From Fusobacterium sp. (lineage in GTDB: Bacteria; Cyanobacteriota; Vampirovibrionia; Gastranaerophilales; Gastranaerophilaceae), in NCBI GenBank assembly GCA_023662905.1, contig JAMPIJ010000011.1, positions 1 to 41,270 on the forward strand: a stretch of 41,270 bases of DNA. Direction: 5' to 3'. The translations under genes and the position numbers were made by a program. The notes beneath the pieces were generated by a model that was not told the origin of the DNA, made no database searches, and saw only the letters and a list, made by a program, of their open reading frames with translations. Below are positions 1 through 8,183 of this stretch, piece by piece (the first letter of the stretch is position 1; each line of letters opens with the position of its first letter).

Positions 1-67
<67 letters not shown>

Positions 68-128
68 TTATATTATCGGGTACCCTTTTACAATAGTACA
101 AACACAAAAAAATATCAAGTGGTTAATA

Positions 129-404
129 TTAAACATCATAAAAATAAAATTCACTTCCTAATTCATCCTCTAAACAGGCAATTAGTAATGATAATTTTAT
201 ATTCAATGCCTCTGATATCTTCCACAATGTAACAAACTTCACATCAATACTGCCTTTTTCAACACGGCTTGTATTTCCCACATCCAAATCATACTCGTGA
301 GCAAATTGATTAATTGAGCATTTTAACTTTTCCTGCCGCAAATTCTTAATTTTGGCACCTAATGTTTGCGCAAGTTTAACAGTTTTTTCATCCTTATGTT
401 GCAT
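129..404 (-). CDS. XRE/HipB-like helix-turn-helix regulator
   Basis: This 91-residue protein consists almost entirely of an XRE-type helix-turn-helix domain (LGAKIKNLRQEK, then INQFAHEYDLDVGNTSRVEKG and KISEALNI). A longer reading begins with GTG at 470 but overlaps the start of the divergent prepilin and encodes an atypical Tyr/Asn-rich N-terminus, so I chose the ATG at 404. A TATAAT hexamer lies about 6 nt upstream of this ATG, so the transcript may be nearly leaderless. It is divergent from prepilin 1, and the region between them holds an 18-bp perfect palindrome, so autoregulation or control of the prepilin is plausible. The DNA target is inferred. Confidence 0.85.
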   Translation of the reverse strand: MQHKDEKTVKLAQTLGAKIKNLRQEKLKCSINQFAHEYDLDVGNTSRVEKGSIDVKFVTLWKISEALNIKLSLLIACLEDELGSEFYFYDV

Positions 405-436
405 GAATACATTATATGTGTTATTATATAGATGGT

Positions 437-454
437 TATTGTATATATACAATA
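437..454. promoter_or_regulatory. 18-bp perfect palindrome, candidate XRE operator
   Basis: The palindrome TATTGTATATATACAATA lies between the ATG of the XRE gene (404, minus) and the ATG of prepilin 1 (471, plus). It overlaps the positions expected for the prepilin -10 region, and the ribosome-binding site AAAGGAT follows at about 459-465. The dyad symmetry and placement suit an operator for a dimeric XRE regulator. Binding is inferred, and AT-rich dyads can also arise by chance. Confidence 0.55.
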
Positions 455-470
455 TAAGAAAGGATGACAC

Positions 471-1451
471 ATGAGAACAACAGCTTTTACTATGGCGGAA
501 ATACTACTCTCGCTAACTATTATCGGTGTAGTTGCTGCTATTACCCTTCCTAGTTTAACAGGAAACATCAACGAACGAACCTGGAACACACAACGCAAAG
601 CGCTATTTGCGAGAATGAGTCAGGCTATTTCATTAATGCCATCATTAAATGGCTATGGAACATTTGAGGCGGCATCTGGAAGCACATCAGCTATCGATAA
701 CGCAGCAGAAACTTTTATTACTGCGGGGTTATCAAAGGTAATCAAAATGAACAATATTTGCAGCTCTGACGCATTGGAAGATTGCGGCTTACCTGCTCAA
801 ATGACTAATGCGGGTGGTTCAAAAGTCAATTTACCTACAAAAATGAGTAATTTAAACGGAGGAATTATCGCTACTTATGGTACCAATGTTGGTGTAAAAA
901 ACACCAAAGCTGCAGCATTTGAAACAGCTAACGGAGAATCAATTTTGACATTTTACAACCCTAATTGTTATGCTGAAGATGTAAATATTGCGACATCAAG
1001 TAACACCGGTACAATGGCAGAGGGCGAAATGGTCGGAAGTTCAGGCAAACAACATATCTGTGTAAACTTCATCTATGACTTGAACGGTAGCAAAGGCCCG
1101 AACACAGTAGGCAAAGATATTGGTACAATGTCAGTTTTGTATTCTAGTGACTCAAAAGTTGTAATGCCAATGTACCCTAGAAAAGTTAGCGGAACTAAAA
1201 AGCATGAAGAAGCATCAAAAGCATGCAAAGACCTCGACTCTGGAGAATATAGATTACCAAACGTTGAGGAATTATTTGCAATCTACACAAACCGCCTAAT
1301 TTATGGAGATTCAGTATGGGCTTCAAATGAATATCCTTGGAGTTCAAGCCGAGTTGACGCTAATACTGCATACATCGTAGGCTATAACCACGGTAACAAA
1401 TATCCCGTTTCAAGAAACACCAGTCGCAACATAATCTGTGTACAACGATAA
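471..1451 (+). CDS. Prepilin/pseudopilin 1 with DUF1566-like C-terminal tail, no poly-G tract
   Basis: This 326-residue protein opens with a very short leader and a class III prepilin N-terminus (A/FTMAEILLSLTIIG). The expected cleavage is before Phe6, with Glu at +5 and a hydrophobic assembly helix; position -1 is Ala rather than the usual Gly. The first 40 mature residues match two other prepilins in the window. Other shared blocks are KAAAFETANGES and NFIYDLNGSKGPNT near the middle. The last 80 residues (ACKDL...YRLPNVEELFAI...WSSS...ICVQR) resemble DUF1566/Lcl C-terminal domains, a C-type-lectin-like fold. The ribosome-binding site is AAAGGAT. Its neighbour is the divergent XRE regulator. 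Unlike the other two copies it has no homopolymer in the leader, so it should not phase-vary by that route. Confidence 0.88.
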   Translation: MRTTAFTMAEILLSLTIIGVVAAITLPSLTGNINERTWNTQRKALFARMSQAISLMPSLNGYGTFEAASGSTSAIDNAAETFITAGLSKVIKMNNICSSDALEDCGLPAQMTNAGGSKVNLPTKMSNLNGGIIATYGTNVGVKNTKAAAFETANGESILTFYNPNCYAEDVNIATSSNTGTMAEGEMVGSSGKQHICVNFIYDLNGSKGPNTVGKDIGTMSVLYSSDSKVVMPMYPRKVSGTKKHEEASKACKDLDSGEYRLPNVEELFAIYTNRLIYGDSVWASNEYPWSSSRVDANTAYIVGYNHGNKYPVSRNTSRNIICVQR

Positions 1452-1453
1452 AC

Positions 1454-1487
1454 AAAAAGCCCGCTATTACAGCGGGCTTTTTTATTT
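1454..1487. terminator. Rho-independent terminator, shared by prepilin 1 and pgk
   Basis: Stem GCCCGCT (1459-1465), loop ATTAC, stem AGCGGGC (1471-1477), followed by T6 on the plus strand. An A-run on the other side supplies T residues for the convergent pgk transcript. Confidence 0.9.
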
Positions 1488-1503
1488 CTTATTTTATCGT
1501 TTT

Positions 1504-2712
1504 CTATTTATCATCCAATGCTGCAACGCCTGGGAGAACTTTTCCTTCGATAAATTCTAATGATGCGCCGCCGCCTGTTGATACGTGTGTGAAGTCTTCT
1601 GCTTTGAAGAATTTCTTAGCAGCTGAAACAGAATCACCACCACCGATTACAGAAGTTGCACCGTTTTTAGTTGCTTCAACAACAGCTTCTAAAACAGCTT
1701 TTGTACCTTCTGCAAATTTAGGATTTTCAAACGCGCCTACAGGGCCGTTCATAAGAATTGTTTTTGAAGATTTAATTACATCTGCAAAAGCTTTTCTTGA
1801 GTCAGGGCCAGCGTCAACACCTTCAAATCCATCTGGAATTTCATTGATAGCAACGAATTTGTTTGTTCCGTTTCCAGAGAAATCGTCAGCAACGAGAACG
1901 TCAGTTGCCATAACCAATTTAACGCCTTTTTCAGCAGCTTTCTTTTCGATAGCTTTAGCAACTTCCATTTGGTCGTCTTCGCAAATTGAGTTACCAATTT
2001 TACCGCCGTTAGCTTTAACAAATGTGTAAGCCATACCGCCGCCGATAATCAAATTATCAACTTTATCGATTAAGTTTTCTAAAACACCTATTTTAGAAGA
2101 AACTTTTGCACCGCCAACGATAGCTGTGAAAGGTCTTTCAGGATTATCAAGTGCTTGTGACAAACATCTGATTTCTTTTTCCATCAATAAACCAGAAACA
2201 GCAGGTTTAACGATTTCAGCCAATTTAGCTGTTGAAGTGTGTTTTCTGTGTGCAGCGCCGAATGCATCGTTTACGTAGAAATCACCTAATTTAGCCAATT
2301 CTTTTGCAAAAGTCATATCATCATCTTTTGCTTCTTCAGCTTTGTAGTAACGAATGTTTTCTAACAATGCTACTTGACCATCTTGAAGTTTTTCAACATA
2401 AGGTGCAGCTTCTTCAACGCTAGGGATGAATACAACTTCTTCACCCAAAACTTTAGACATATATTTTGCAACAGGTGCAAGTGACATATCAGCAAGAGTT
2501 TCGCCTTCTTTTAATTTTTGTGGTCTGCCAAGGTGAGCCATCAAAATAATTTTTGCGCCTTTAGCTTGAAGTTCGCGAACGGTAGGGATGATAGCTTGAA
2601 TTCTTGTATCATCAGTAACGTTTTTGTCAGCGTCCAAAGGAACGTTTACGTCAACACGAACTAACGCTCTCTTTCCTTTTACGTCGCCCAAATCTTTGAT
2701 TGATTTTTTCAT
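1504..2712 (-). CDS. pgk: Phosphoglycerate kinase
   Basis: Cytosolic glycolytic enzyme that interconverts 1,3-bisphosphoglycerate plus ADP and 3-phosphoglycerate plus ATP. It is full length at 402 residues. The N-terminal substrate domain shows RVDVNVP (19-25) and AHLGRP (about 60-65). The C-terminal nucleotide domain shows the GGAKV and NGPVGAFE segments and the GGGDSVSA and STGGGASLEF motifs near the end. The ribosome-binding site AGGAG lies about 8 nt upstream of the ATG. It is divergent from pfp across a 106-bp AT-rich region, pairing two glycolytic steps. It ends at a bidirectional terminator. Confidence 0.98.
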   Translation of the reverse strand: MKKSIKDLGDVKGKRALVRVDVNVPLDADKNVTDDTRIQAIIPTVRELQAKGAKIILMAHLGRPQKLKEGETLADMSLAPVAKYMSKVLGEEVVFIPSVEEAAPYVEKLQDGQVALLENIRYYKAEEAKDDDMTFAKELAKLGDFYVNDAFGAAHRKHTSTAKLAEIVKPAVSGLLMEKEIRCLSQALDNPERPFTAIVGGAKVSSKIGVLENLIDKVDNLIIGGGMAYTFVKANGGKIGNSICEDDQMEVAKAIEKKAAEKGVKLVMATDVLVADDFSGNGTNKFVAINEIPDGFEGVDAGPDSRKAFADVIKSSKTILMNGPVGAFENPKFAEGTKAVLEAVVEATKNGATSVIGGGDSVSAAKKFFKAEDFTHVSTGGGASLEFIEGKVLPGVAALDDK

Positions 2713-2780
2713 CTTAATTTCTCCTTATTTACATATTTAATTTTATTAACAACATGATATAAAGTAAAGTATTTTTATAG

Positions 2781-2812
2781 TATAATTCTATTGTTAAAGA
2801 ATAGGAAAGAGG
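2781..2812 (+). promoter_or_regulatory. -10 element and ribosome-binding site of pfp
   Basis: A consensus TATAAT at 2781-2786 (within TAGTATAAT) has no good -35 at the standard distance. A strong AGGAAAGAGG Shine-Dalgarno follows at about 2803-2812, seven bases before the ATG. The divergent pgk promoter must lie in the same 106 bp. Confidence 0.4.
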
Positions 2813-2818
2813 TTATAT

Positions 2819-4498
2819 ATGAAAAACTTATCACCACTTCAAATCGAAAGATTGAAATACCAACCTAAGCTTCCAGAAAGCTTATCAAGCGGTATCAACT
2901 CATTAGAAGTTTCTGAGGGTTCAGCTACTGAATCAGTTAGAGATCAGGAACAAATCAAAGAATTATTTGCGAATACTTACGGCAAACCAACTGTAACATT
3001 CAAAAAATCATCTTCATCAAAACAATCACCTGTAAGAAACGTTGGTGTAATCCTTTCAGGCGGACAAGCTCCTGGCGGTCACAACGTTATCGCAGGCTTG
3101 TACGACGCGTTGAAATCAGCTAACGCTGAAAACAAATTATACGGTTTCTTAGGCGGCCCATCAGGTATTATCGAAGGCAAATATGTTGAATTCAACGATG
3201 AATTCATCAACGCTTACAGAAACACAGGCGGCTTCGACATCATCGGTTCTGGTAGAACTAAACTTGAAACAGAAGAACAATTCAAATCTTCACTTGAAGT
3301 TTGCAAAAAATTAAATATTTCAGCAGTTGTAATCATCGGCGGCGACGACTCAAACACTAACGCAGCGTTATTGGCTGAATGGTTCGTTAAAAACAACACA
3401 GGTATCCAAGTTATCGGCTGCCCTAAAACAATCGACGGCGACTTGAAAAACGAACAAATCGAAATTTCATTTGGTTTCGACACAGCGACAAAAACTTACG
3501 CAGAATTAATCGGTAACATCCAACGCGACGCTAACTCTGCAAAAAAATACTGGCACTTCATCAAAATTATGGGAAGAAGCGCTTCTCACGTAGCACTCGA
3601 AGCTGCACTTCAAACTCAACCGAACATTACTTTGATTTCAGAAGAAGTTGAAGAAAAGAAAATGTCTTTAGACAGCATCATTTCTTACATGTCAGACATT
3701 ATCGCAAAACGTGCTGAAAACGGCAAAAACTTCGGTATTGCAATCATTCCTGAGGGCTTAATCGAATTTATTCCTGAAATGAAAACAATGATTTCTAACT
3801 TGAACGATATTATGAGTTCATTAGAAAAAGATGAACGCTACGCTTCAGCTTCTCAAAGCGAAAAATTCGCAATCATCGAAAACACACTTTCAAGCGAAAA
3901 CGCAAAAGTGTTCTCTTCACTTCCTACATTGATTAAATCTCAATTGTTGATGGACAGAGACCCACACGGTAACGTTCAAGTTTCAAAAATCGAAACTGAA
4001 AAACTTTTAATCGAAATGATTAGAACCCGCCTCGGCGAAATGAAAAAAGAAGGCAAATTCAGCGGTAAATTCGCAGATCAAGCACACTTCTTCGGATACG
4101 AAGGACGTTGCGCATTCCCTTCAAACTTCGACGCTGACTACTGCTACTCATTGGGTTACAACGCATTCGCTCTTATTAACAACGGCTTCACAGGCTACTT
4201 ATCATCAGTAAGAAACCTTACAGACGTTGCAAGCAACTGGATTGCAGGCGGTATTCCGTTGACAATGATGATGAATATGGAAAAACGCCACGGCGAATGG
4301 AAACCAGTTATTCAAAAAGCGCTCGTTAAACTTGACGGCCCAGTGTTCAAAAAACTTGAACAACACCGTGAAGAATGGGCAATGAACGACAGATACTTGT
4401 TCCCAGGAGCTGTTCAATACTTTGGCCCAAGCTCAGTTTGCGACATTACAACAGTAACATTACAATTAGAAAGAGCAAAATCACTTGCTAACGCATAG
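2819..4498 (+). CDS. pfp: Diphosphate-dependent phosphofructokinase (PPi-PFK)
   Basis: Catalyses reversible phosphorylation of fructose 6-phosphate with pyrophosphate instead of ATP. At 559 residues it belongs to the long PFP group rather than the roughly 320-residue ATP enzymes. [10 protein letters not shown] (about 79-88) is the phosphate-binding loop. GGDDSN (about 174-179) has the second Asp typical of PPi users, where ATP enzymes carry Gly. PKTIDGDL (about 201-208) holds the catalytic Asp and the Lys linked to PPi use. [11 protein letters not shown] and PEGLIEF complete the signature. It lies opposite pgk, consistent with a reversible, energy-sparing glycolysis. Confidence 0.95.
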   Translation: MKNLSPLQIERLKYQPKLPESLSSGINSLEVSEGSATESVRDQEQIKELFANTYGKPTVTFKKSSSSKQSPVRNVGVILSGGQAPGGHNVIAGLYDALKSANAENKLYGFLGGPSGIIEGKYVEFNDEFINAYRNTGGFDIIGSGRTKLETEEQFKSSLEVCKKLNISAVVIIGGDDSNTNAALLAEWFVKNNTGIQVIGCPKTIDGDLKNEQIEISFGFDTATKTYAELIGNIQRDANSAKKYWHFIKIMGRSASHVALEAALQTQPNITLISEEVEEKKMSLDSIISYMSDIIAKRAENGKNFGIAIIPEGLIEFIPEMKTMISNLNDIMSSLEKDERYASASQSEKFAIIENTLSSENAKVFSSLPTLIKSQLLMDRDPHGNVQVSKIETEKLLIEMIRTRLGEMKKEGKFSGKFADQAHFFGYEGRCAFPSNFDADYCYSLGYNAFALINNGFTGYLSSVRNLTDVASNWIAGGIPLTMMMNMEKRHGEWKPVIQKALVKLDGPVFKKLEQHREEWAMNDRYLFPGAVQYFGPSSVCDITTVTLQLERAKSLANA

Positions 4499-4510
4499 TT
4501 AAACAAACTT

Positions 4511-4544
4511 AAAAAAGCCGAGGGTTTCACCCTCGGCTTTTTTT
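4511..4544. terminator. Bidirectional terminator between pfp and the YD-like gene
   Basis: Stem GCCGAGGG (4517-4524), loop TTTCA, stem CCCTCGGC (4530-4537), flanked by A6 on the left and T7 on the right. It can therefore serve both convergent transcripts. Confidence 0.92.
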
Positions 4545-4547
4545 ATT

Positions 4548-6222
4548 CTAAAACAATGACGCTTGTCCGTTAGGACGATAATATTTTCTCAATAAATCAT
4601 CTTCACCAAGTTCATATAAAATCTTTCGCATAGCGTCTATATCACCTAAAGAACCAGTATTCGAGTATGAATGTGGAATTATATCCCCTTTTTTATCAAA
4701 TTTTATAGGTTTAAAATTATAATGTAAACCCTCCGGAGTCACTTGTTCTCTGGAGAAATGAACTACAATTTCAGTTGAACCGTCAGGGTTATTCTCAACC
4801 GTAAGCAAACGGACATTACTTTTTCTATCATAGAATTTGCTCAACGCAATTGTTCCATCAGAATCAACTTCTTCACTTTTTACTAGTTCTCCTTTGCTGA
4901 ATGTTTCAGTCTTTGTACCAAAATAATTTTTTGTGGTTCTAGTTGCGAGTTGCCCAAATTCATCGTATGTACATTCAATTCTTGCGCCATCTCTTGCGCT
5001 TGGAATTACGACCTTTTTAAGTTTGCGACTATTCTCATCATAAGTCATCCTTGACACAGAACCATCTTCCAACGTAAATCGAGTTTCATTAGGTGCTGCA
5101 GGATGTCTTACCAACCCGACGTGTTCACCATCTCTAAAGATATTGAATCCTCCATCACTACGTTGATATTGTTGGTATTTCTTACCATCTTTTGTATAAG
5201 TTCGGCTTATCATTTCTTCGCCATCATTTTCGATTATTCTTTCACGGCCTTTTTTGTCGATTTTTTTTGTAACGGTTCTACCGTCCTCATTTTTCAAGAA
5301 AGATTCTCGCAAACGTCCTTGACTGTCATAGCGTTCAAATTGAAGTATTTCATCTTCTTGACCCTCAATTTCTTTAAATATAAAAACACGTCTTGACTGT
5401 CCTTGTCCAAACTCGGTCGCTTTATATGTATCATCAGACAAACGCTGCATTTCTTCAACCATTTTTGTTCCTGTTTTCTTATCAAATTTACGATACAAAA
5501 CTATATCATCCTCACCTTTTGACCCAAACTGAGCTTCTGCGATTTTATTACCCGTCTTAGCATCTGTTATAATGCCAGAAGTTACCATCGGTTTGAAACG
5601 TTTACCATCTAAATGAGTTACATAAGTCGCTTTTTCCCATATATTACCCTCTAAACGTTCAGTATCATATCCTAAACCATCGGCATGTGCGGTACGTTTA
5701 TAAATGACCTCACCGTTTTTACCGTAGCAAATTTCAGACGCCACGACGTTACGCGCAGGGGTATTTGCTCCTGCAGGAAACATCTTAAACTCTCTTACGC
5801 GTTCGACTGTTTTACCGTCTTTTGCATAACGCACGGATTTAACAAGATTTCCGTCTTTATCACGTTCCTCGGTTCGGAATAAGTATTCTGTTCCGTCCTC
5901 AAGCTTTTTCATAAATTTCTTCACAGGCTCAAACGCAGGCGAATCGGAAGCAGACGAAGCAGTTGAAGAAGCGGCTGAGGACGCCCCCCCCCCCCCCGGC
6001 TGTAGGTACGTTAGAAGATGATTTTGGAGCTTTTCCTTTTCTCGCATATAAAATAATTCCGCCAATAGCGATAGCCGCAGCCGCGCATAAGCCAACTTTC
6101 TTACTCATCGATGAACTTTTCTCTTCATCGACTTGAACTTCTTTAGGTTCTGATGTTTCAGTACCCTTAAATGAAATTTTTTGCTTAAGCGGCAATGCCG
6201 CATTAATTTTTTCTATAGACAT
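4548..6222 (-). CDS. Membrane-anchored YD-like repeat protein with G14 tract, frame-shifted (phase-off)
   Basis: Translation from the ATG at 6222 (Shine-Dalgarno AGGGGAAA) gives KQKISFKG near residues 13-20, a transmembrane helix around residues 43-60 (KVGLCAAAAIAIGGIILYA) and a Gly run at about 76. The frame then shifts and stops at 5929, giving 97 residues. Downstream of the tract another frame stays open to 4548, with a Ser/Ala linker and about 450 residues rich in short charged YD/toxin-repeat-like units (KDGKTVERV, YDSQGRLRES, YDEFGQL). With 13 or 16 G the two parts join into about 557 residues. An ATG-start reading at 6095 in the downstream frame has no transmembrane helix and an atypical start, so I treat it as an artefact. 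The function is unknown; a surface or envelope role is inferred from the anchor and repeats. Confidence 0.75.
5984..5997 (-). repeat. G14 homopolymer in coding sequence
   Basis: Fourteen consecutive C on the plus strand, read as G on the coding strand just after residue 75 of the YD-like protein. The flanking code is in frame only when the count is 1 modulo 3 (13 or 16), so the gene is off at 14. It is the longest such tract in the window. Confidence 0.95.
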
Positions 6223-6279
6223 AAATTTCCCCTATATTTTTTAACTATTTATATAAAAACACAAACAAAATAAAAATTG

Positions 6280-6855
6280 CTATTCTAAATTCGCGCCACG
6301 CAAGCGGTGTGGGAAGTGCATGAGCCTTTCCTGTATTAATTGCATTTGTTTAAAGAAGTAAACTTTCTCACCGGTCTTTTCATCCACCTTTGGACGTAAA
6401 AATATATTTAGCGCCAGTTCTTCCGAATTTGAATCCTGCAATCTTCTCTTTGAATCACGTACAAGCCCCCACTGATGTTCAATAATCTGGCGTTTTTTAG
6501 CAGAATGATTGTCAACACGCGCCTTTTCAGCGATAGAAACTGCGTCTTTACCAGTAAACAAATAGACACATCTGTCGTAAGCCCTATTAAAATTAAACAT
6601 ACGACGCACTAAAGGTGTTGCGGCATAATCATTATCGTATTTCGACAAAAACTGCGGAATAACATCTAAGCGATTTTTCTTTGTTTTTTGCGGTTGGCTT
6701 AGGTGATAACACAAACGCTTACATACAGTTTTCACCTCATCCATATCTTGAATTTGAACTTTTGACGAATCAGGTAAAACCTCAAAAAAACGAGTTTTTA
6801 TTATATGGCCGAATGTCGGCGGAATATTATTTCTATTAACACTATCTACACGCAT
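6280..6855 (-). CDS. Hypothetical protein, 191 residues
   Basis: No family recognised. It is a basic, mostly helical-looking soluble protein with no signal peptide or transmembrane segment. The N-terminus (MRVDSVNRNNIPPTFG) ends in an xFG motif that recalls VSFG and ISFKG near the starts of two other unassigned proteins here. Two Cys lie in CKRLCYH around residues 45-51. The coding start follows the terminator of the min operon by only about 20 bp, with AAGGGTC as a weak ribosome-binding site, so it either has a promoter inside that terminator region or depends on readthrough. The YD-like gene follows 57 bp downstream on the same strand. Confidence 0.7.
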   Translation of the reverse strand: MRVDSVNRNNIPPTFGHIIKTRFFEVLPDSSKVQIQDMDEVKTVCKRLCYHLSQPQKTKKNRLDVIPQFLSKYDNDYAATPLVRRMFNFNRAYDRCVYLFTGKDAVSIAEKARVDNHSAKKRQIIEHQWGLVRDSKRRLQDSNSEELALNIFLRPKVDEKTGEKVYFFKQMQLIQERLMHFPHRLRGANLE

Positions 6856-6874
6856 AATAAAAGACCCTTATTAT

Positions 6875-6902
6875 TAAAAAAGGGCTTGTTAAAACAAGCC
6901 CT
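6875..6902 (-). terminator. Terminator of the minCDE operon
   Basis: Inverted repeat AGGGCTTGTT (6881-6890) / AACAAGCCCT (6893-6902), followed on the minus strand by T6 (6875-6880). It lies four bases beyond the minE stop codon. Confidence 0.88.
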
Positions 6903-6906
6903 CTAA

Positions 6907-7353
6907 TTATTCTTCATTTTCAGATTTTTCTTCTTCTTCGCTTTCAGGCTCGGTTTCCTCAGCCGGTTCCTCTTCAGCGTCTTCCGGCGTTTCAGAATTT
7001 TCTTCTTCATCCTCCTCGGCCGTTTCTTCCTCAGATTCCTCGAGAGCTTTTTCGATTTCCTCTTCAGGTCTTGCTCTTAACACCGGAATAGAAAGCATCA
7101 ATGCCATCTGTTCACCCTCTTGCTCAAAGTTGAGTTCAAGCGCTTCTTTATCCATCTCAACATATTTTGAAAGAAGTTCTATTAATTCTTTTCTCATTTT
7201 TTCGAGCAATTGCGGGTTAAGATTTGTTCTATCTTGCATTAAAACGACTCTTAATCTATTGCAAGCCGTATCCTTAGCGGTTTCCTCAACATCGGTCTGG
7301 CGGAAGAAACCCATAACTTTATTATAAATATCAGTAAAAATATTTTCACCCAT
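6907..7353 (-). CDS. minE: Cell division topological specificity factor MinE, with long acidic tail
   Basis: MinE stimulates the MinD ATPase and sets the pole-to-pole Min oscillation that places the division ring mid-cell. The first roughly 95 residues carry the family signature: an N-terminal helix (IYNKVMGFF), then RLRVVLMQDR, LEKMRKELIELLSKYVEMD and ALELNFEQEGEQMALMLSIPV. Typical MinE proteins end at about 90 residues. This one continues for about 50 residues that are nearly all Glu, Asp, Ser, Thr and Pro. The ATG overlaps the minD stop by one base (TAATG), which suggests translational coupling. Family identity is secure; the tail has no known role. Confidence 0.95.
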   Translation of the reverse strand: MGENIFTDIYNKVMGFFRQTDVEETAKDTACNRLRVVLMQDRTNLNPQLLEKMRKELIELLSKYVEMDKEALELNFEQEGEQMALMLSIPVLRARPEEEIEKALEESEEETAEEDEEENSETPEDAEEEPAEETEPESEEEEKSENEE

Positions 7354-8171
7354 TATTGTTTCTCCTTACCGACGAGTCCTGCTAAAAACTTTTTAAACTT
7401 AGCAATAACGCTTGTTTCAGCTTCCAAATCGAGGAATGGAACGTCATTGCCGATAATTCTTTGTGCAACGTTCTTATAAGCGCGTCCTGCAAGAGATTTA
7501 TCATCATTAACAATCGGTTCACCTTTGTTTGTTGAAGTGATAATGCCTGTATCTTCAGGGATTATACCGATTAATTCGGCTGATAGAATTTCAACAACGT
7601 CATCAACGCTCATCATATCGTTTGATTTAATGAGGTTTGGTCGAACTCTGTTAAGCAATAATTTGTAAGATTTAATTTCTTCTTTAGCTTCAAGAAGTCC
7701 GATGATTCTGTCTGCGTCGCGAACGGCAGACATTTCAGGTGTTGTAACAACAATTGCTTCAGAAGCACCGGCAACAGCGTTCTGGAACCCTTGTTCGATA
7801 CCAGCAGGGCAGTCAACAAGAATAAAATCAAAATCTTCTTTTAAAGTTTCGCAAATTTCTTTCAACTGTTCTTCTGTAACGGCTGATTTATCTTTTGTTT
7901 GAGCCGCAGCAAGCAGGCAAAGATTAGGATTTTTCTTATCTTTCACAAGAGCCTGTTTAAGTTTGCAGCGTTTTTCAACAACGTCAACAATTGTATAAAC
8001 GATTCTATTTTCTAAACCTAGTAACAAATCGAGGTTTCTAAGCCCCAAATCTGTATCTATCATAACCACTTTTTTGCCTTCACGTGCAAGCGCAGTACCG
8101 ATGTTGGCATTTGTGGTTGTTTTTCCTACCCCGCCTTTACCCGAGGTAATTACAATAACTCGACCGGTCAT
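7353..8171 (-). CDS. minD: Septum site-determining ATPase MinD
   Basis: ParA/MinD-family ATPase that binds the membrane as an ATP dimer and recruits MinC. The deviant Walker A motif GKGGVGKTT is at residues 11-19, followed by the switch I region (DTDLGLRNLD) and Walker B (FDFILVDCPAGI). The last 20 residues (SVIAKFKKFLAGLVGKEK) form a clear amphipathic membrane-targeting helix. Length is normal at 272 residues. It sits between minC, 12 bp upstream, and minE, overlapping by one base. The ribosome-binding site is GGAGAAA. Confidence 0.98.
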   Translation of the reverse strand: MTGRVIVITSGKGGVGKTTTNANIGTALAREGKKVVMIDTDLGLRNLDLLLGLENRIVYTIVDVVEKRCKLKQALVKDKKNPNLCLLAAAQTKDKSAVTEEQLKEICETLKEDFDFILVDCPAGIEQGFQNAVAGASEAIVVTTPEMSAVRDADRIIGLLEAKEEIKSYKLLLNRVRPNLIKSNDMMSVDDVVEILSAELIGIIPEDTGIITSTNKGEPIVNDDKSLAGRAYKNVAQRIIGNDVPFLDLEAETSVIAKFKKFLAGLVGKEKQ

Positions 8172-8183
8172 TATTTCTCCTTA

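Noticed and set aside
129..470. GTG start at 470 for the XRE regulator
   Set aside because: It overlaps the divergent prepilin ATG, adds an atypical Tyr/Asn stretch from promoter DNA and has no better ribosome-binding site than the ATG at 404.
4548..6095. 515-residue ORF beginning MAYARLRLSLL as a complete gene
   Set aside because: Its first 35 residues are an out-of-frame reading of the membrane-anchor region; the true start with a ribosome-binding site is at 6222 and the frame is joined through the G tract.
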